From Pseudomonadota bacterium (GTDB lineage: Bacteria > Pseudomonadota > Gammaproteobacteria > Burkholderiales > JAJZUU01): a DNA stretch of 64,000 nucleotides. The stretch is taken from positions 26,145-90,144 of the forward strand of contig JAJZUU010000003.1 in the NCBI GenBank assembly GCA_021848325.1, given 5' to 3'. The translations under genes were made by a program, and so were the position numbers. Below are positions 30,834-41,274 of the stretch, one piece after another. Every line of letters begins with the position of its first letter. Positions within the stretch are counted from its first letter, which is position 1. The notes beneath the pieces are model-generated. The model saw nothing but the letters and a program-made list of their open reading frames with translations. It did not search any database and was not told the DNA's origin.

Positions 30834-32009
30834 TCAAATCCTCACCACTTCCCAGGCACCGTTTCGCCACTGCAGCACGCGGTCGCAGTTGAGCTCGGAC
30901 CGGTGTTCCTCGTGCCCGGGCAGGTCCACCACCACCACTTCGCCCGCCTCGCGCAAGCCGTCGACCTTGAGCCGTAACGCCTGCGTCTGAGGGTCTTCCG
31001 AATCCGGCGGCACATGGGGCGCCAGGATACCGGGTGCCAGACCCGGCGTGGACAGCCCGGCGCGCACCTCGCGCAGATCCATGCTGAAGCCGGTGGCGGG
31101 GCGGGCGCGGCCAAACGCCTTGCCCACTTCGTCGTAGCGCCCGCCGAAGGCAAGGGCATTGGCCCAGCCCGGCGCGTACGCGGCAAACACCATTCCGCTG
31201 TGATAATGGTAACCGCGCAATTCGCCGAGATCGAAGCACTGGCTCTGCAGCATGCCGTCCAGTTGAGCGGCGACGCTTGCCAGCTCCGCCAGGGCCTTGA
31301 CGATCTCAGGGTGATCCGGAAGGTGCCGCCGCGCGGCCTCCAGCACCTCGGCACCGCCATAGAGTTCCGGCAGCAGCATGATGGCCTTTCGGGCTTGGTC
31401 CGGGAGCGGCGCGACAAGCTCGCGCAGGGCGGGGAGGTCTTTGGACTGCAACGCCCGGAACAGTTCCGATTCCTGCTCCCCGGTCACTTCCGCGCCCCTC
31501 ATCAGGCTGCGGAATACCGCCACGTGCCCGAGATCCAGATGGACCTTGTCGATACCCGCAAGACGCAGGGCCTTCAGCATCAGTTGCTGGATCTCCACGT
31601 CGCTTTCCAAGCCCCCGTGGCCGTAAAGCTCGGCGCCGATCTGCAGCGGCTCCCGGGTGCCGGTCAGACCGGCGGGCAGGGTATGCAACACGCTGCCCGC
31701 GTAGCATAGCCGGGTGACCCCGCTCCGGTTGAGCAGATGGGCATCGATGCGCGCCACCTGGGGGGTGATGTCGGCGCGCAGGCCCATGAGCCTGCCGCTC
31801 AACTGGTCCACCACCTTGAACGTGCGCAATTCCATGTCGTGACCGGTCCCGGTCAGAAGCGACTCGGTGTACTCCAGCAACGGCGGGAACACGAGCAGAT
31901 AGCCGTGCAACCGGAACAGGTCCAGCAGCTTTCTGCGTGCCTGCTCGGTGGCCAGTGCCTCGGGAGGAAGGATGTCCTCAATGTATTCGGGAAGCAGCCA
32001 GTTGTGCAT
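30834..32009 (-). CDS. hisZ: ATP phosphoribosyltransferase regulatory subunit HisZ
   Basis: 391 aa from the ATG at 32009 (MHNWLLPEYIEDILPPEA), where homologues start. An ATG at 32021 is possible. It is a HisRS-like paralogue with motif 2-like RADITPQVARIDAHLLNRSG and the GRYDEVGKAFGRARPATGFS segment. It does not charge tRNA but forms a complex with short-form HisG and gives it histidine feedback control. This position before purA is typical of Betaproteobacteria. Confidence 0.95.
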   Translation of the reverse strand: MHNWLLPEYIEDILPPEALATEQARRKLLDLFRLHGYLLVFPPLLEYTESLLTGTGHDMELRTFKVVDQLSGRLMGLRADITPQVARIDAHLLNRSGVTRLCYAGSVLHTLPAGLTGTREPLQIGAELYGHGGLESDVEIQQLMLKALRLAGIDKVHLDLGHVAVFRSLMRGAEVTGEQESELFRALQSKDLPALRELVAPLPDQARKAIMLLPELYGGAEVLEAARRHLPDHPEIVKALAELASVAAQLDGMLQSQCFDLGELRGYHYHSGMVFAAYAPGWANALAFGGRYDEVGKAFGRARPATGFSMDLREVRAGLSTPGLAPGILAPHVPPDSEDPQTQALRLKVDGLREAGEVVVVDLPGHEEHRSELNCDRVLQWRNGAWEVVRI

Positions 32010-32147
32010 GGATATCGACATTGTTCGACAAAGACGCGAAGCGGCCCGGTCAGCTCCGCGACACGCCCACGGTGAGGAACTTCCTCTCCGTGCAGTGCGG
32101 ATCGGCGGTTGCGGCATCCCTCAGGGAGAGGCCAAGGTCGGTCCTCG

Positions 32148-32336
32148 TCATTTGATCAGATAGATAATGAGTATGCCGCCCAGCATGAAGACCAGCCCGA
32201 TGAAGCGCATCTGGCCGTCCGTCATCTCGATCATTTTGCGGAAGGTGTCGCGCCACACGCGCGGCGCGACCAGCGGCAAGATCCCCTCCAGCACCAGCAC
32301 CAGCCCCAAGGCGGAAAACAGATCGGAAAAGGACAC
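32148..32336 (-). CDS. DUF2065 small membrane protein (YjeT-like)
   Basis: 62 aa with two hydrophobic segments (LGLVLVLEGILPLVAP and FIGLVFMLGGILIIYLIK). DUF2065 genes are regularly found just after hflC and before hisZ or purA, as here (three bases after hflC). The function is unknown. A role beside the HflKC membrane complex is only suggested by position. Confidence 0.88.
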   Translation of the reverse strand: MSFSDLFSALGLVLVLEGILPLVAPRVWRDTFRKMIEMTDGQMRFIGLVFMLGGILIIYLIK

Positions 32337-32339
32337 CGC

Positions 32340-33215
32340 TCACTTCCCGTTCTTGCCCGGGCCCTTCAGGTACTTGAAAAACTCCGTGTTGGGCTCAAGC
32401 AGCAATACATCGGACTTGCTGCGGAAGCTCTGCCGGTAGGCCTCGAGGGTCCTGTAAAAGGCGTAGAATTCCGGATTTTTGCTGTACGCCGCGGCATAGA
32501 TGGCGGCCGCCTTGGCGTCACCCTGCCCCTTCGTCTGCTGCGCCTGACGATAGGCCTCGGCCAGGATCACCACGCGTTGCCGGTCGGCGTCCGCGCGGAT
32601 CTTCTCCGCCTCGGCGGCGCCGGTGGAGCGCAGTTCGTTGGCCACCCGCTTGCGTTCGGCTTCCATGCGGCCGTATACCGAGTCGCTCACCTTCGACGGC
32701 AGGTCCACCCGCTTGAGACGCACGTCGAGTACCTGCACCCCGATCTTGCTGGCGTCCTGATCCGCGTTCTGGCGCAGGATATCCATAATCTTGTCGCGCT
32801 CGCCGGATACTACGTCGTGCACCGTACGCTTGCCGAATTCCGCCCGCAACGCGTCATTGATGGTCTGCAGCAGCCGGGTCTGGGCCCGCGCCTCGTCTCC
32901 GCCCACGCTCACGTAATATTGCTGGACGTCTGAAACGCGCCACTTGATGAAATAGTCCACCAGGACATTTTTCTTCTCGGAGGTGATGAAACGCTCCGGC
33001 TCCGGCGTATCGATGGTACGAATGCGCACGTCGAAATCGCGCACGTTCTGAACCAGAGGAATCTTGAAGTATAGCCCCGGTTTCTTGATCACCCGGATCA
33101 CTTCCCCGAGTTGGAATACGATGGCGTTCTGCCACTGACCCACCGTGAACATGCTGAGGGAAAGCACCAGCAGGACAAGGATCAACCCCGCCAGGATCGC
33201 GCCAATACTCTTCAT
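32340..33215 (-). CDS. hflC: HflC, SPFH/band 7 membrane protein (FtsH regulator)
   Basis: 291 aa. The N-terminal membrane anchor is GAILAGLILVLLVLSLSMFTV. The band-7 domain has AIVFQLGEVIRVIKKPGLYF. A long charged coiled coil (about 180-240) follows. With HflK it forms the large periplasmic cage around FtsH. Its start overlaps the hflK stop by 4 bases (ATGA-type), showing coupled translation. Confidence 0.97.
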   Translation of the reverse strand: MKSIGAILAGLILVLLVLSLSMFTVGQWQNAIVFQLGEVIRVIKKPGLYFKIPLVQNVRDFDVRIRTIDTPEPERFITSEKKNVLVDYFIKWRVSDVQQYYVSVGGDEARAQTRLLQTINDALRAEFGKRTVHDVVSGERDKIMDILRQNADQDASKIGVQVLDVRLKRVDLPSKVSDSVYGRMEAERKRVANELRSTGAAEAEKIRADADRQRVVILAEAYRQAQQTKGQGDAKAAAIYAAAYSKNPEFYAFYRTLEAYRQSFRSKSDVLLLEPNTEFFKYLKGPGKNGK

Positions 33216-34405
33216 GGCCGCTCCTCCCGCTCCCGACTGCGGAACGCTTCCCGCGAACGCCAGGTGCTGTCGCTGGAGGAAGTGGGCTGGGGCGTTTCAG
33301 GCGCCGCCGGCTTGTGCGCGGCACCCTCCTGCTGCGGCCGTGCCGCCTGGGTCGACTGGATCAGCTTGTCCAGAGGCAGATACAGCAGGTTAGTGCCGCC
33401 GGCCTTCTGGTCAACCAGGATCTTGGTGGTATTGGCAAGCATCTGCTGGATGGTGTCGACGTACAAGCGCTGGCGGGTAACCCCCGGCGCCTTGTCGTAC
33501 TCGACCAGGATCTGGTTGAAGCGGCTGACGTCGCCTTCTGCGGTGTCAATCACGCTCTGCTTGTAGCCACTGGCCTCTTCCAGCAGGCGCGCAGCGGCGC
33601 CGCTGGCCCTGGGAATCACGTCGTTGGCGTAGGCCTGTCCTTCGTTCTTCAGGCGCTCCCTGTCCTGCCCGGCCTTGACCGCGTCATCGAACGCCGCCTG
33701 TACTTGCTCCGGCGGCTGGGCGTTTTGCATGGTCACCTTGCTGATACTGATACCCGTCCGGTAGCGGTCCAGAATTTCCTGCATCAGCTTGGCGGCCTGG
33801 GCGGCCACTTCCGAGCGGCCTTCGTACAGCACGAAATCCATCTTGCTCTTGCCCACCACTTCGCGAATGGAGGTCTCCGCCACCTGCCGCACCGCTTCGT
33901 CCGGCGAGCGGTTGTTGAACAGGTAGTCCTCGGGATTCTTGACGGTGTATTGGACGGCGAATTGAATATCGATGATGTTCTCGTCGTCGGTAAGCATGAG
34001 CGACTCTTTCGGCATCTTGTTCCTGACGCTGCCGCGGTAACCCACCTCGACCGTCCTGTTCTGATCCACATTCACGATTTGCCTGCTTTCGATGGGGTAG
34101 GGAAGGTGCCAGTGGGGGCCCGGCAGGGTAGTCTCGATGTACTTGCCGAAACGCAGCACCACCCCCCGTTCGCCCGCATCCACGATATAGAAGCCGCTGG
34201 CGATCCAGACCAGGAGCAGCAGCACGACGATAACGCCGATCCCTCCGGCGGGCTTGATCTGAGGGCCGCGCGGGGCACCCCCGGGAGCGCCGCGCCTGCC
34301 GCCGAACAGGGCACTCAGCTTTTGGTTGAGCTTGCGCCAAAGTTCGTCAAGATCAGGTGGGCCCTCGTTTCCTTTCCTGCCCCATCGGGGTTCATTCGAT
34401 GCCAT
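33212..34405 (-). CDS. hflK: HflK, SPFH/band 7 membrane protein (FtsH regulator)
   Basis: 397 aa from the ATG at 34405 (MASNEPRWGRKGNEGPPDL). A Gly-rich cytoplasmic start (PPDLDELWRKLNQKLSALFG) precedes the membrane span (GIGVIVVLLLLVWIASGFY) and the SPFH domain (ERGVVLRFGKYIETTLPGPH). A Pro/Gln-rich tail ends the protein. Partner of HflC. It follows hflX. Confidence 0.97.
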   Translation of the reverse strand: MASNEPRWGRKGNEGPPDLDELWRKLNQKLSALFGGRRGAPGGAPRGPQIKPAGGIGVIVVLLLLVWIASGFYIVDAGERGVVLRFGKYIETTLPGPHWHLPYPIESRQIVNVDQNRTVEVGYRGSVRNKMPKESLMLTDDENIIDIQFAVQYTVKNPEDYLFNNRSPDEAVRQVAETSIREVVGKSKMDFVLYEGRSEVAAQAAKLMQEILDRYRTGISISKVTMQNAQPPEQVQAAFDDAVKAGQDRERLKNEGQAYANDVIPRASGAAARLLEEASGYKQSVIDTAEGDVSRFNQILVEYDKAPGVTRQRLYVDTIQQMLANTTKILVDQKAGGTNLLYLPLDKLIQSTQAARPQQEGAAHKPAAPETPQPTSSSDSTWRSREAFRSREREERP

Positions 34406-34530
34406 GTATTTCCCAGTTCTAAGTCCCGCCCCGGGAACCGCAAGGGATTTCTCGGGACTGGTACGCCATTGCCTCTTTCGGCGGGGCAAGCGGGCGTCGT
34501 TGAAATCCGCCGGCGACGGTCAAGCGGCGC

Positions 34531-35703
34531 CTATGCGGGGGGCTCTGTCTCGCGAGGCACAGCATCCACCCACGCCTGAGCCCCGTCCGCGCGACCGCCG
34601 AAACCCGATTCCGCCAGTCTTGACGCGGTCTCCGCCAATGCCAGCCGCAGCAGTTCCACGCCCTCGCCGCTCGCAGCGCTCAGCCTGATGCGGGCAATTC
34701 TACCATACTCGTCCCGTTCCAGACCGGCGGGCAAGCCTTTCGCATCGATCTTGTTGAGGATCAGAACTTGGGGGATGCGGTCCGCACCGATTTCCGCCAG
34801 CACCTTGTTCACCTCGGCGATCTGCCGCTCCCGGTCGGGGCTGCTGTAGTCGACCACGTGCAGGAGCAGATCGGCACGCACCGTCTCTTCCAGGGTGGCA
34901 CGGAAGGCGTCGATCAGGGTATGAGGCAAGTGCCTGATGAAGCCCACCGTATCAGACAGGACCATGGATCCCCCCCCGGCCAGGAACAGCCGCCGGGTGG
35001 TGGTGTCCAGGGTGGCGAACAGTTGATCGGCGGCGTAGCTGTCGGCGTGGGCAAGGCGGTTGAACAGCGTCGATTTCCCGGCATTGGTATACCCCACCAG
35101 GGACACCGTCACAATGCTCGCCCGGCTCCTGGCGCGGCGCTGGACATCGCGCTGGCGCCGCAGCTTGCGCAGCTTCTCCTTGAGCAGCTTCACCCTCTTG
35201 CCCAATAGGCGACGGTCGGTTTCCAACTGGGTTTCGCCCGGGCCGCGCAAACCGATGCCGCCCTTTTGCCGTTCCAGATGGGTCCAGCCGCGCACCAGGC
35301 GGGTGGAGAGGTGCTCCAGTTGCGCCAGCTCCACCTGGAGTTTTCCCTCGTGGCTGCGCGCGCGCTGGGCGAAGATGTCCAAAATCAGGCTGGTGCGGTC
35401 GACAACCCGGCACCGGAGCCGTTGCTCCAGGTTGCGCTCCTGGGCAGCGGACAGTTCGTGGTTGAACACCACCAGCGAGGCCCCGGTCTGCCTGACCGCC
35501 TGGGCAATCTCCTCCACCTTGCCGGTACCGGCGAACCATGCCGGATCCGGTCTCGAGCGCCTCCCCTGAACCATGGCCAGGGACCTTACGTTGGCGCTGG
35601 CCGCCAGGTGGTGCAATTCGCCCTCGCTCTCCGCGCAATACGGATCGCCGAAGTCCAAGCTCACCAGCACAGCCGAGTCGCCGCTGTCTGGGCGGTCGAA
35701 CAT
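34531..35703 (-). CDS. hflX: Ribosome-associated GTPase HflX
   Basis: 390 aa. The N-terminal HflX domain has GTGKVEEIAQAV and FNHELSAAQERNLE. A coiled coil then GGIGLRGPGETQLE leads into the G domain with Walker [16 protein letters not shown]3 DTVGF and G4 NKID. It splits stalled ribosomes, notably after heat stress. Its ATG overlaps the hfq stop by one base (TGATG), so the two are coupled. Confidence 0.96.
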   Translation of the reverse strand: MFDRPDSGDSAVLVSLDFGDPYCAESEGELHHLAASANVRSLAMVQGRRSRPDPAWFAGTGKVEEIAQAVRQTGASLVVFNHELSAAQERNLEQRLRCRVVDRTSLILDIFAQRARSHEGKLQVELAQLEHLSTRLVRGWTHLERQKGGIGLRGPGETQLETDRRLLGKRVKLLKEKLRKLRRQRDVQRRARSRASIVTVSLVGYTNAGKSTLFNRLAHADSYAADQLFATLDTTTRRLFLAGGGSMVLSDTVGFIRHLPHTLIDAFRATLEETVRADLLLHVVDYSSPDRERQIAEVNKVLAEIGADRIPQVLILNKIDAKGLPAGLERDEYGRIARIRLSAASGEGVELLRLALAETASRLAESGFGGRADGAQAWVDAVPRETEPPA

Positions 35704-35942
35704 CAAGCGTCAGCGGAAACGTCAACCGGGATGGTCACCGGTCGCGAGGGCACCACGGTGGAAATGGCATGCTTATATACCATCTGGGTCACGGTGTTTT
35801 TCAGCAGGACGACATACTGGTCGAACGAGTCGATCTGGCCTTGCAATTTGATGCCGTTCACCAGGTAGATTGAAACGGGGACGTGCTCTTTTCTCAAGGT
35901 GTTCAAGAAGGGGTCTTGTAATAATTGCCCTTTTGCGCTCAT
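35703..35942 (-). CDS. hfq: RNA chaperone Hfq
   Basis: 79 aa. Sm1 is [20 protein letters not shown] with [18 protein letters not shown]. Sm2 contains the [14 protein letters not shown] signature. The C-terminal tail is short, as in many Betaproteobacteria. It is a hexamer pairing small RNAs with mRNA. It heads the hfq-hflX-hflK-hflC operon. Confidence 0.98.
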   Translation of the reverse strand: MSAKGQLLQDPFLNTLRKEHVPVSIYLVNGIKLQGQIDSFDQYVVLLKNTVTQMVYKHAISTVVPSRPVTIPVDVSADA

Positions 35943-36305
35943 GTTTTCTCCATTTTTGTATGCAACGGCATGTTACTTTACTTGATTCTTCATGCTATCG
36001 CCATCTTTAAAAGATCCTGCCGGCAACGGCGATTGCACCTCAAGCGCGTTCCCGCCGGGGAACAATCCGCAACGTACGGCGGGCGACCCGCTGTGCGCGG
36101 CCTGCCGTCCTGTCCCGGATCCACCAGCGGCGTGGCCCGGGTCCGGCCCAGGGCGGGTTCGGTTACATTCTAGAACAATTCCAGAATGTTTTCCCAATAA
36201 ATCTACCGCCGCCGCATACAGGAAATGGGGGCGCATCGGTGGAATTCAAGCCCCGGGGGAAATCGGCGGCAGTATGGGGGCTGTGCCGCTAGCCCCGCCA
36301 GGCTC
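35943..36305. other. 363-bp gene-free interval between hfq and the GGDEF-EAL gene
   Basis: No credible gene is seen. The left part must hold the hfq promoter, but I find no convincing hexamer pair. At 36168-36186 two half-identical palindromes, TTCTAGAA and TTCCAGAA, lie three bases apart inside a 7-bp inverted repeat. They could be an operator or the remains of a terminator for a lost gene. Confidence 0.5.
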
Positions 36306-39300
36306 TCAGGAATGCTGCTCGCCAGGGGCCGGCGGGTCGCATTCCGGATAACTGAAAAAGTAGCCTTGCCCCCAATCGACGCCCATCTGCCGCAGGATTT
36401 CGGCCGTAGCCCCATCCTCGATGCATTCGGCAATGGTGGTAATGCCCTGCCGCTTGGCCACCAGGACAATGCTCTGCACCATGTCGCGGACTTTTTCATT
36501 GCCTCGCATGTTGCGCACCATCCAGCCCTCTATCTTGAGGAAGCTGATGGGGAGCTCCGCCAAATAGAGAAAGGAAGAATAGCCGCTGCCGAAGTCGTCC
36601 AGGGCCAGCCGGAAGCCAAAGTCCAGCAAGGGCCCCAGGTCCCGCACCAGTTCGCCGAGATCGCCCACGAGCTGCCGTTCGGTGATCTCGAACACCACCG
36701 GCTTGACCGCCCCGAGGTCCCCTTGGCATGCGTTGCAGTACTCCCGCGCCTTGTCGATCAACTCCCGCACCAGTTCCTTGCGCGCCAGAAACTGCGGCGA
36801 CAGGTTGATGAAGTGGGCCAGGCCCGGACCGCTCTTGCCGGCATTGATCAGCGCGGCGCAACGCTTCATCGCTTCGCGGGAGATGGTCTGGTCCACCGCA
36901 TGGATCAGATTGATGCCTTCGGCCGCCTGGACGAATTCGCCGGCGGGAATGATCGTGCCGTCGGGTTGGACCAGCCGCGCCAGGGCCTCGTCCGCCACCA
37001 CCCGGTTGCTGGCCAAATCGACCATGGTTTGGTAGGCCGGGACGACGCGGTTCTCCTGCAACGCCTTTTGCAACATGCCGGCCTTCCACAGAGTGCCTCT
37101 CTGGGCGTTCTCGCTGACCACCACGCAGTCCCGGCCGCGCTTTTTCGCCTCGTAGAGGCAGCCATCGGCCTCCGACAATACCCGGGATACGTCTTCCTCC
37201 CTATTGCGCAATACCCCGATGCCGATGCTGGCGGCGACGTCGAGTGCCCCCTGCCTGGTGGCCAGGGGACGCGACCGGATCGCGAGCCGCATCCGCTCCA
37301 TGGCGGCGAACGCCTCAAGGCTGTCCGATCGGTGCAGGAACACAAGGAACTCCTCCCCTCCCCAGCGCGCCACCCAGTCCCCTTCCCGCAGTTCCCTGCG
37401 CATGACGCCGGCCACCTGCAGCAATACCTCGTCACCCGTATCGTGGCCGTAATGGTCGTTGATGAGCTTGAAGCGGTCCAGGTCGCAGATGGCAAGGGCA
37501 AAGAATTCTCCGGTTCTCCTCGCGCGGGCGATTTCCTCGGCAAAGCGGGCCTCCGCGGCACGCCGGTTGGGAAGGAGCGTAAGGCTGTCGGTCATGGCCA
37601 TGTTCTCCAGTACCTCGCGCTGCCTCTGCTCCAGCAGGGTCTGCCCGAACCACGATCCCAGGAGTTCCATGAAGGCCTTGTCGTCCTCGCCGAAGCCTTC
37701 CGCTAGCGGTTTGCGGCGCATGAAAACCAGGGTTCCGTAGATATGCTGCCCCACCCAGATGGGTACGCTGGCATACCCGCGGATGCCTTTCTGGGTGGCC
37801 AGACGGTGATCCCGGAACCGGCTGTCTGCCGTGAGATCGAGCGAGAACAGGCTGCCTTTTGCGGACACGCTGTGCAAGCACAGGGTATCGTTCAGCGGGA
37901 ATTCATGGCCCACCGGGAATATCCCCAGGGTGTCCGTCGCATGGCGGATAACGATGGAGTCGCCCACCACCTCGCTCACCAGCACCGCGTCCATGTCCAG
38001 GGAATCCAGTCCGAGGCGCAGCATCAGGCCGATCTTTTCCTGCTCGGACTTGGCACGGTTGGTCGCCAGTTGCCACAGGGTGCGCAGCCGCTGCGACTGG
38101 ACATGCACCGTATCCAGCAGGCGCTCCCGTTCGCTCACGTCGATGGCCAGCCCGTAGCGCAGGTCCTCCCCGGCGGAGTCCTCCTGGTACTCGGCCACGG
38201 ACAGCCATAACGGCTCGCCATTGGCGCCGACAAACCGCAGCACCCGTCGCGCCATACCCTGAACTTCCGGTTCCGCGGCGACGTCCCCGGATTCGCCGAA
38301 GGCATCCAGCAGCAGGCTGGTCCAAGGCTTGCCCAGCACCTCGCCCCCGTTTCTGCCCAGCATGTTAAGGAAGGTCCGGTTTGCGGCCACCACCACCCCG
38401 TCCCTCACCCGCACCGCATAGGTCCCCGCCTCGGCCGCCGCAAGCAGAAGCTTTTCGCGGTTGCGTGCCACCCGCTTCAACTGCTCCCGCGACTCTGCCA
38501 ATGCCTCGCACAAGGTATCGATTTCTGCCACCCCGCTACTGGGTACCGGGGAGTGCGGATCGGCGCCCGTCAGCCGCCCCTGGATGAGCAGCATGCGGCC
38601 GGCAAAACGGCGCGCAATGCCCCAGTAAGCCAGGATGCTTGCCGCGAGGACCGTTGCGATCAGGTAAAGCGGTGCCCGAACCCCCTGCCACCACGTCGCC
38701 ATATAGACCGACTCCGGGTACGACATGAAGGCATAGAGGGGGTAGTTTTCCAGGCGTTGATACACCCCGTAGCGCTTCCGGCCATCGGCAGCGACACCTT
38801 CGTAGGAGCCGCCAACGGCATTGCCCAGCGTGGCCTTGTAGAGCGTCCCGTTGAGATTCCTTTTCCGATACAGGTCCGGCTGTTGATCCGATTTCGCGGT
38901 GTAGCGGCTGATGAGGTAGCCGTCTTCACGCAGCAGCCCTATCGCCGCACCGGCCGTGGGAAAGTTGAGATTGCGCCACAGACTCTGCTGCCGCGCCAGC
39001 AGGACGCTGCTCTGAAGCAGGAACAGGACGCGGCCGCTGTCGTCGCGTACCGTGTAGCGGAAAGGTATGATCCATTTTTTCACCAGGTAGCTGTGCTGGG
39101 TCCGGTTGATGCTGAGTCCGCGGGCCTTCAGGTTGAGGTAAAAGTCCTCGCGCCAGTCCGGGTTGGAAAGGATGTTGGGAGGGACCACACCGCTTTTCAG
39201 CTCGGTGGAGGCGAATATCTGCCCGTTGGGCAGGATGATGGTGGCCCCCGCCAGTCCGGGATGGGCGGCCTTGAACCGCCGGAGCAGTGCCAGCGCTTCC

Positions 39301-39575
39301 TGGGGCCTGCGCAGTGCCTGAGCATAGATCAGGTCGTCCGCCAGCCGGTCCAACTGACTGCCGACGGAGTCGAAATAATTGCCCTCATGGGACGCAATCA
39401 GCGTAACCGCCAGGCGCATGCGCTGCGACTGCATATCTTTGGTATTGTGCCACGACAGCCACAGCCATACCGCGACCAACACCAGGGAGGTCAGCCCCAG
39501 AACGAGCATCACCCTGCGCCCCAACTGCAACATCGACGGCGCCGTTGACTGCCTTTCCGGGGGTTGCTCACCCAT
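36306..39575 (-). CDS. Membrane-bound GGDEF-EAL protein with Cache, PAS and GAF regions
   Basis: 1089 aa from the ATG at 39575 (AGGA nine bases upstream); an ATG at 39653 is possible. Layout: membrane span about 18-41, periplasmic Cache-like sensor, second span about 292-312, PAS about 385-470, GAF about 508-625, then GGDEF and EAL. The GGEEF active site (about residue 738) is intact, with an inhibitory RxxD site five residues before it (REGDWVARWGGEEF). The EAL part keeps EALAR, FEITE, LALDDFGSGYSS and the FLKIEG lysine. So both cyclase and phosphodiesterase could work. It interrupts the usual der-hfq adjacency. Confidence 0.93.
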   Translation of the reverse strand: MGEQPPERQSTAPSMLQLGRRVMLVLGLTSLVLVAVWLWLSWHNTKDMQSQRMRLAVTLIASHEGNYFDSVGSQLDRLADDLIYAQALRRPQEALALLRRFKAAHPGLAGATIILPNGQIFASTELKSGVVPPNILSNPDWREDFYLNLKARGLSINRTQHSYLVKKWIIPFRYTVRDDSGRVLFLLQSSVLLARQQSLWRNLNFPTAGAAIGLLREDGYLISRYTAKSDQQPDLYRKRNLNGTLYKATLGNAVGGSYEGVAADGRKRYGVYQRLENYPLYAFMSYPESVYMATWWQGVRAPLYLIATVLAASILAYWGIARRFAGRMLLIQGRLTGADPHSPVPSSGVAEIDTLCEALAESREQLKRVARNREKLLLAAAEAGTYAVRVRDGVVVAANRTFLNMLGRNGGEVLGKPWTSLLLDAFGESGDVAAEPEVQGMARRVLRFVGANGEPLWLSVAEYQEDSAGEDLRYGLAIDVSERERLLDTVHVQSQRLRTLWQLATNRAKSEQEKIGLMLRLGLDSLDMDAVLVSEVVGDSIVIRHATDTLGIFPVGHEFPLNDTLCLHSVSAKGSLFSLDLTADSRFRDHRLATQKGIRGYASVPIWVGQHIYGTLVFMRRKPLAEGFGEDDKAFMELLGSWFGQTLLEQRQREVLENMAMTDSLTLLPNRRAAEARFAEEIARARRTGEFFALAICDLDRFKLINDHYGHDTGDEVLLQVAGVMRRELREGDWVARWGGEEFLVFLHRSDSLEAFAAMERMRLAIRSRPLATRQGALDVAASIGIGVLRNREEDVSRVLSEADGCLYEAKKRGRDCVVVSENAQRGTLWKAGMLQKALQENRVVPAYQTMVDLASNRVVADEALARLVQPDGTIIPAGEFVQAAEGINLIHAVDQTISREAMKRCAALINAGKSGPGLAHFINLSPQFLARKELVRELIDKAREYCNACQGDLGAVKPVVFEITERQLVGDLGELVRDLGPLLDFGFRLALDDFGSGYSSFLYLAELPISFLKIEGWMVRNMRGNEKVRDMVQSIVLVAKRQGITTIAECIEDGATAEILRQMGVDWGQGYFFSYPECDPPAPGEQHS

Positions 39576-39848
39576 TTGCGAATTCCTCACGACATGATAC
39601 CCGCGCCGCCAGCCTGCAAGACCGGCATCCGGTTGGTCCGTTGTTATCGGCAACTAGGCGGAAAGATTGAACCTGCGAGAAGTGATTGGACCGCAGAGGA
39701 ATTCGGGTGATTAAGCAACAAACGCACGCGCCTCGAGCGGCCTGCCATGACTCGCCCATTTTTTCGTCAGCATTCTTCGCGGCGAAACGCTGTATGAGCG
39801 CTTGACCTGGAGCCTGACGAAGAAAGCTTGCGGCAGCGGGGCCGGCGG

Positions 39849-41246
39849 CTAACCGTATTTTTTCCGGCCGTAACGGCGCCGGCGCCGCGCCTTGTCTTCG
39901 TCGCGCGGAGTCGGCGGCGCGGGCTTTCTATACTCGAACGGATTCTTGCCCTGCTTGAATTGCACCCTGAGGGGCGTCCCCTGCAAATCGAACGCCTCGC
40001 GGAAAGTCTTCTCCAGATAGCGCCGGTAGCTGTCCGGTACGTGTTCCAGGGCATTGCCGTGCACCACCACCAGCGGCGGGTTGGAGCCTCCCTGATGGGC
40101 GTAGCGCAGTTTCGGCCGGAACATCCCGCTCTTGGGCGGCTGGTGCTGGGCGGTGGCCGCCGCCAGCACCCGGGTGAGCTTGGGGGTGGGCAGCTTGGCC
40201 ATGGCCGAGGCGTAGGCATGATCGATGGACTGGAACAGCGCGCCTACGCCGCTGCCCTGCAACGCGGAAATATAATGGAACTTGGCAAATTCGACGAAGT
40301 AGAGCTTGCGCGCCACCTCCCGCTTGATGAACTCCCGCTGCTGGGGGTCCAGCCCGTCCCACTTGTTCACCGCCACCACCAGGGCGCGGCCGGCTTCCAC
40401 GACAAAGCTCGCGATGTGGGTATCCTGGTCGGATATCTCCTGGCGGGCGTCCAGCACCAGCACCGCTACATTTGCGTCTTCCACCGCCTGCAGGGTCTTG
40501 ACCACCGAGAACTTCTCCACCGCTTCGAACACCTTGCCGCGCCTGCGCAGGCCCGCGGTGTCGATCAGGGTGTAGCGCCGGTCGCCGCGCTGGAGCTCGA
40601 TATAAATGCTGTCCCGGGTCGTGCCGGGCTGATCGAAGGCGATTACCCGCTCTTCCCCCAGCAGCCGGTTGACCAGGGTGGACTTGCCCACATTGGGCCG
40701 GCCCACCACGGCGATCCTCGCGTGCTCGTCCGCTTCCTCGGCCGGCTCCTCCGCAGGAAATCCCTCCAGCGCCACCTCGACCAGTTCCCTCACGCCGTCG
40801 CCGTGAGCCGAGGAAATGGCCAGCGGCTCGCCCAGCCCCAGTTCGTGGAACTCCGCGCTCGCCACGGCGCGGGCCATGCCCTCCGCCTTGTTCACCGCCA
40901 GCAGGAGCGGCCGGCCGCTCCTGCGCAATTGCTCGGCGATGAGACTATCCTGGGGGTTGAGGCCCTCACGGGCGTCCACCAGGAACACGATTACGTCCCC
41001 CTCGTCCACCGCCTGCAGGGTCTGCTTGGCCATCTCGCGCAGGATGCCGTCTTTGGCGACCGGCTCGAACCCGCCGGTATCCACCACCAGAAACGGCTTT
41101 TCGCCGATCCTGCCGTGGCCGTAGTGGCGATCGCGCGTTAGCCCCGGCATGTCCGCGACCAGGGCATCCCGGCTCCGGGTGAGCCGGTTGAACAGGGTGG
41201 ACTTGCCCACGTTCGGGCGTCCGACAAGGACCAAGGTGGGTTTCAT
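39849..41246 (-). CDS. der: Ribosome biogenesis GTPase Der (EngA)
   Basis: 465 aa from the ATG at 41246. Two tandem G domains are seen: [19 protein letters not shown] near the start and [19 protein letters not shown] near residue 185, each with its DTGGF/DTAGL and NK.D motifs. A KH-like C-terminal domain and a basic tail ([17 protein letters not shown]) follow. It is needed for 50S assembly. It is 28 bases downstream of bamB. Confidence 0.97.
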   Translation of the reverse strand: MKPTLVLVGRPNVGKSTLFNRLTRSRDALVADMPGLTRDRHYGHGRIGEKPFLVVDTGGFEPVAKDGILREMAKQTLQAVDEGDVIVFLVDAREGLNPQDSLIAEQLRRSGRPLLLAVNKAEGMARAVASAEFHELGLGEPLAISSAHGDGVRELVEVALEGFPAEEPAEEADEHARIAVVGRPNVGKSTLVNRLLGEERVIAFDQPGTTRDSIYIELQRGDRRYTLIDTAGLRRRGKVFEAVEKFSVVKTLQAVEDANVAVLVLDARQEISDQDTHIASFVVEAGRALVVAVNKWDGLDPQQREFIKREVARKLYFVEFAKFHYISALQGSGVGALFQSIDHAYASAMAKLPTPKLTRVLAAATAQHQPPKSGMFRPKLRYAHQGGSNPPLVVVHGNALEHVPDSYRRYLEKTFREAFDLQGTPLRVQFKQGKNPFEYRKPAPPTPRDEDKARRRRRYGRKKYG

Positions 41247-41274
41247 CTGGGTGACAAGAAGCCCTGGCCCCTCA

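Noticed and set aside
35973..36236. 87-aa open frame in the hfq upstream gap
   Set aside because: No ribosome binding site, no homology that I recognise and a composition like non-coding GC-rich DNA.
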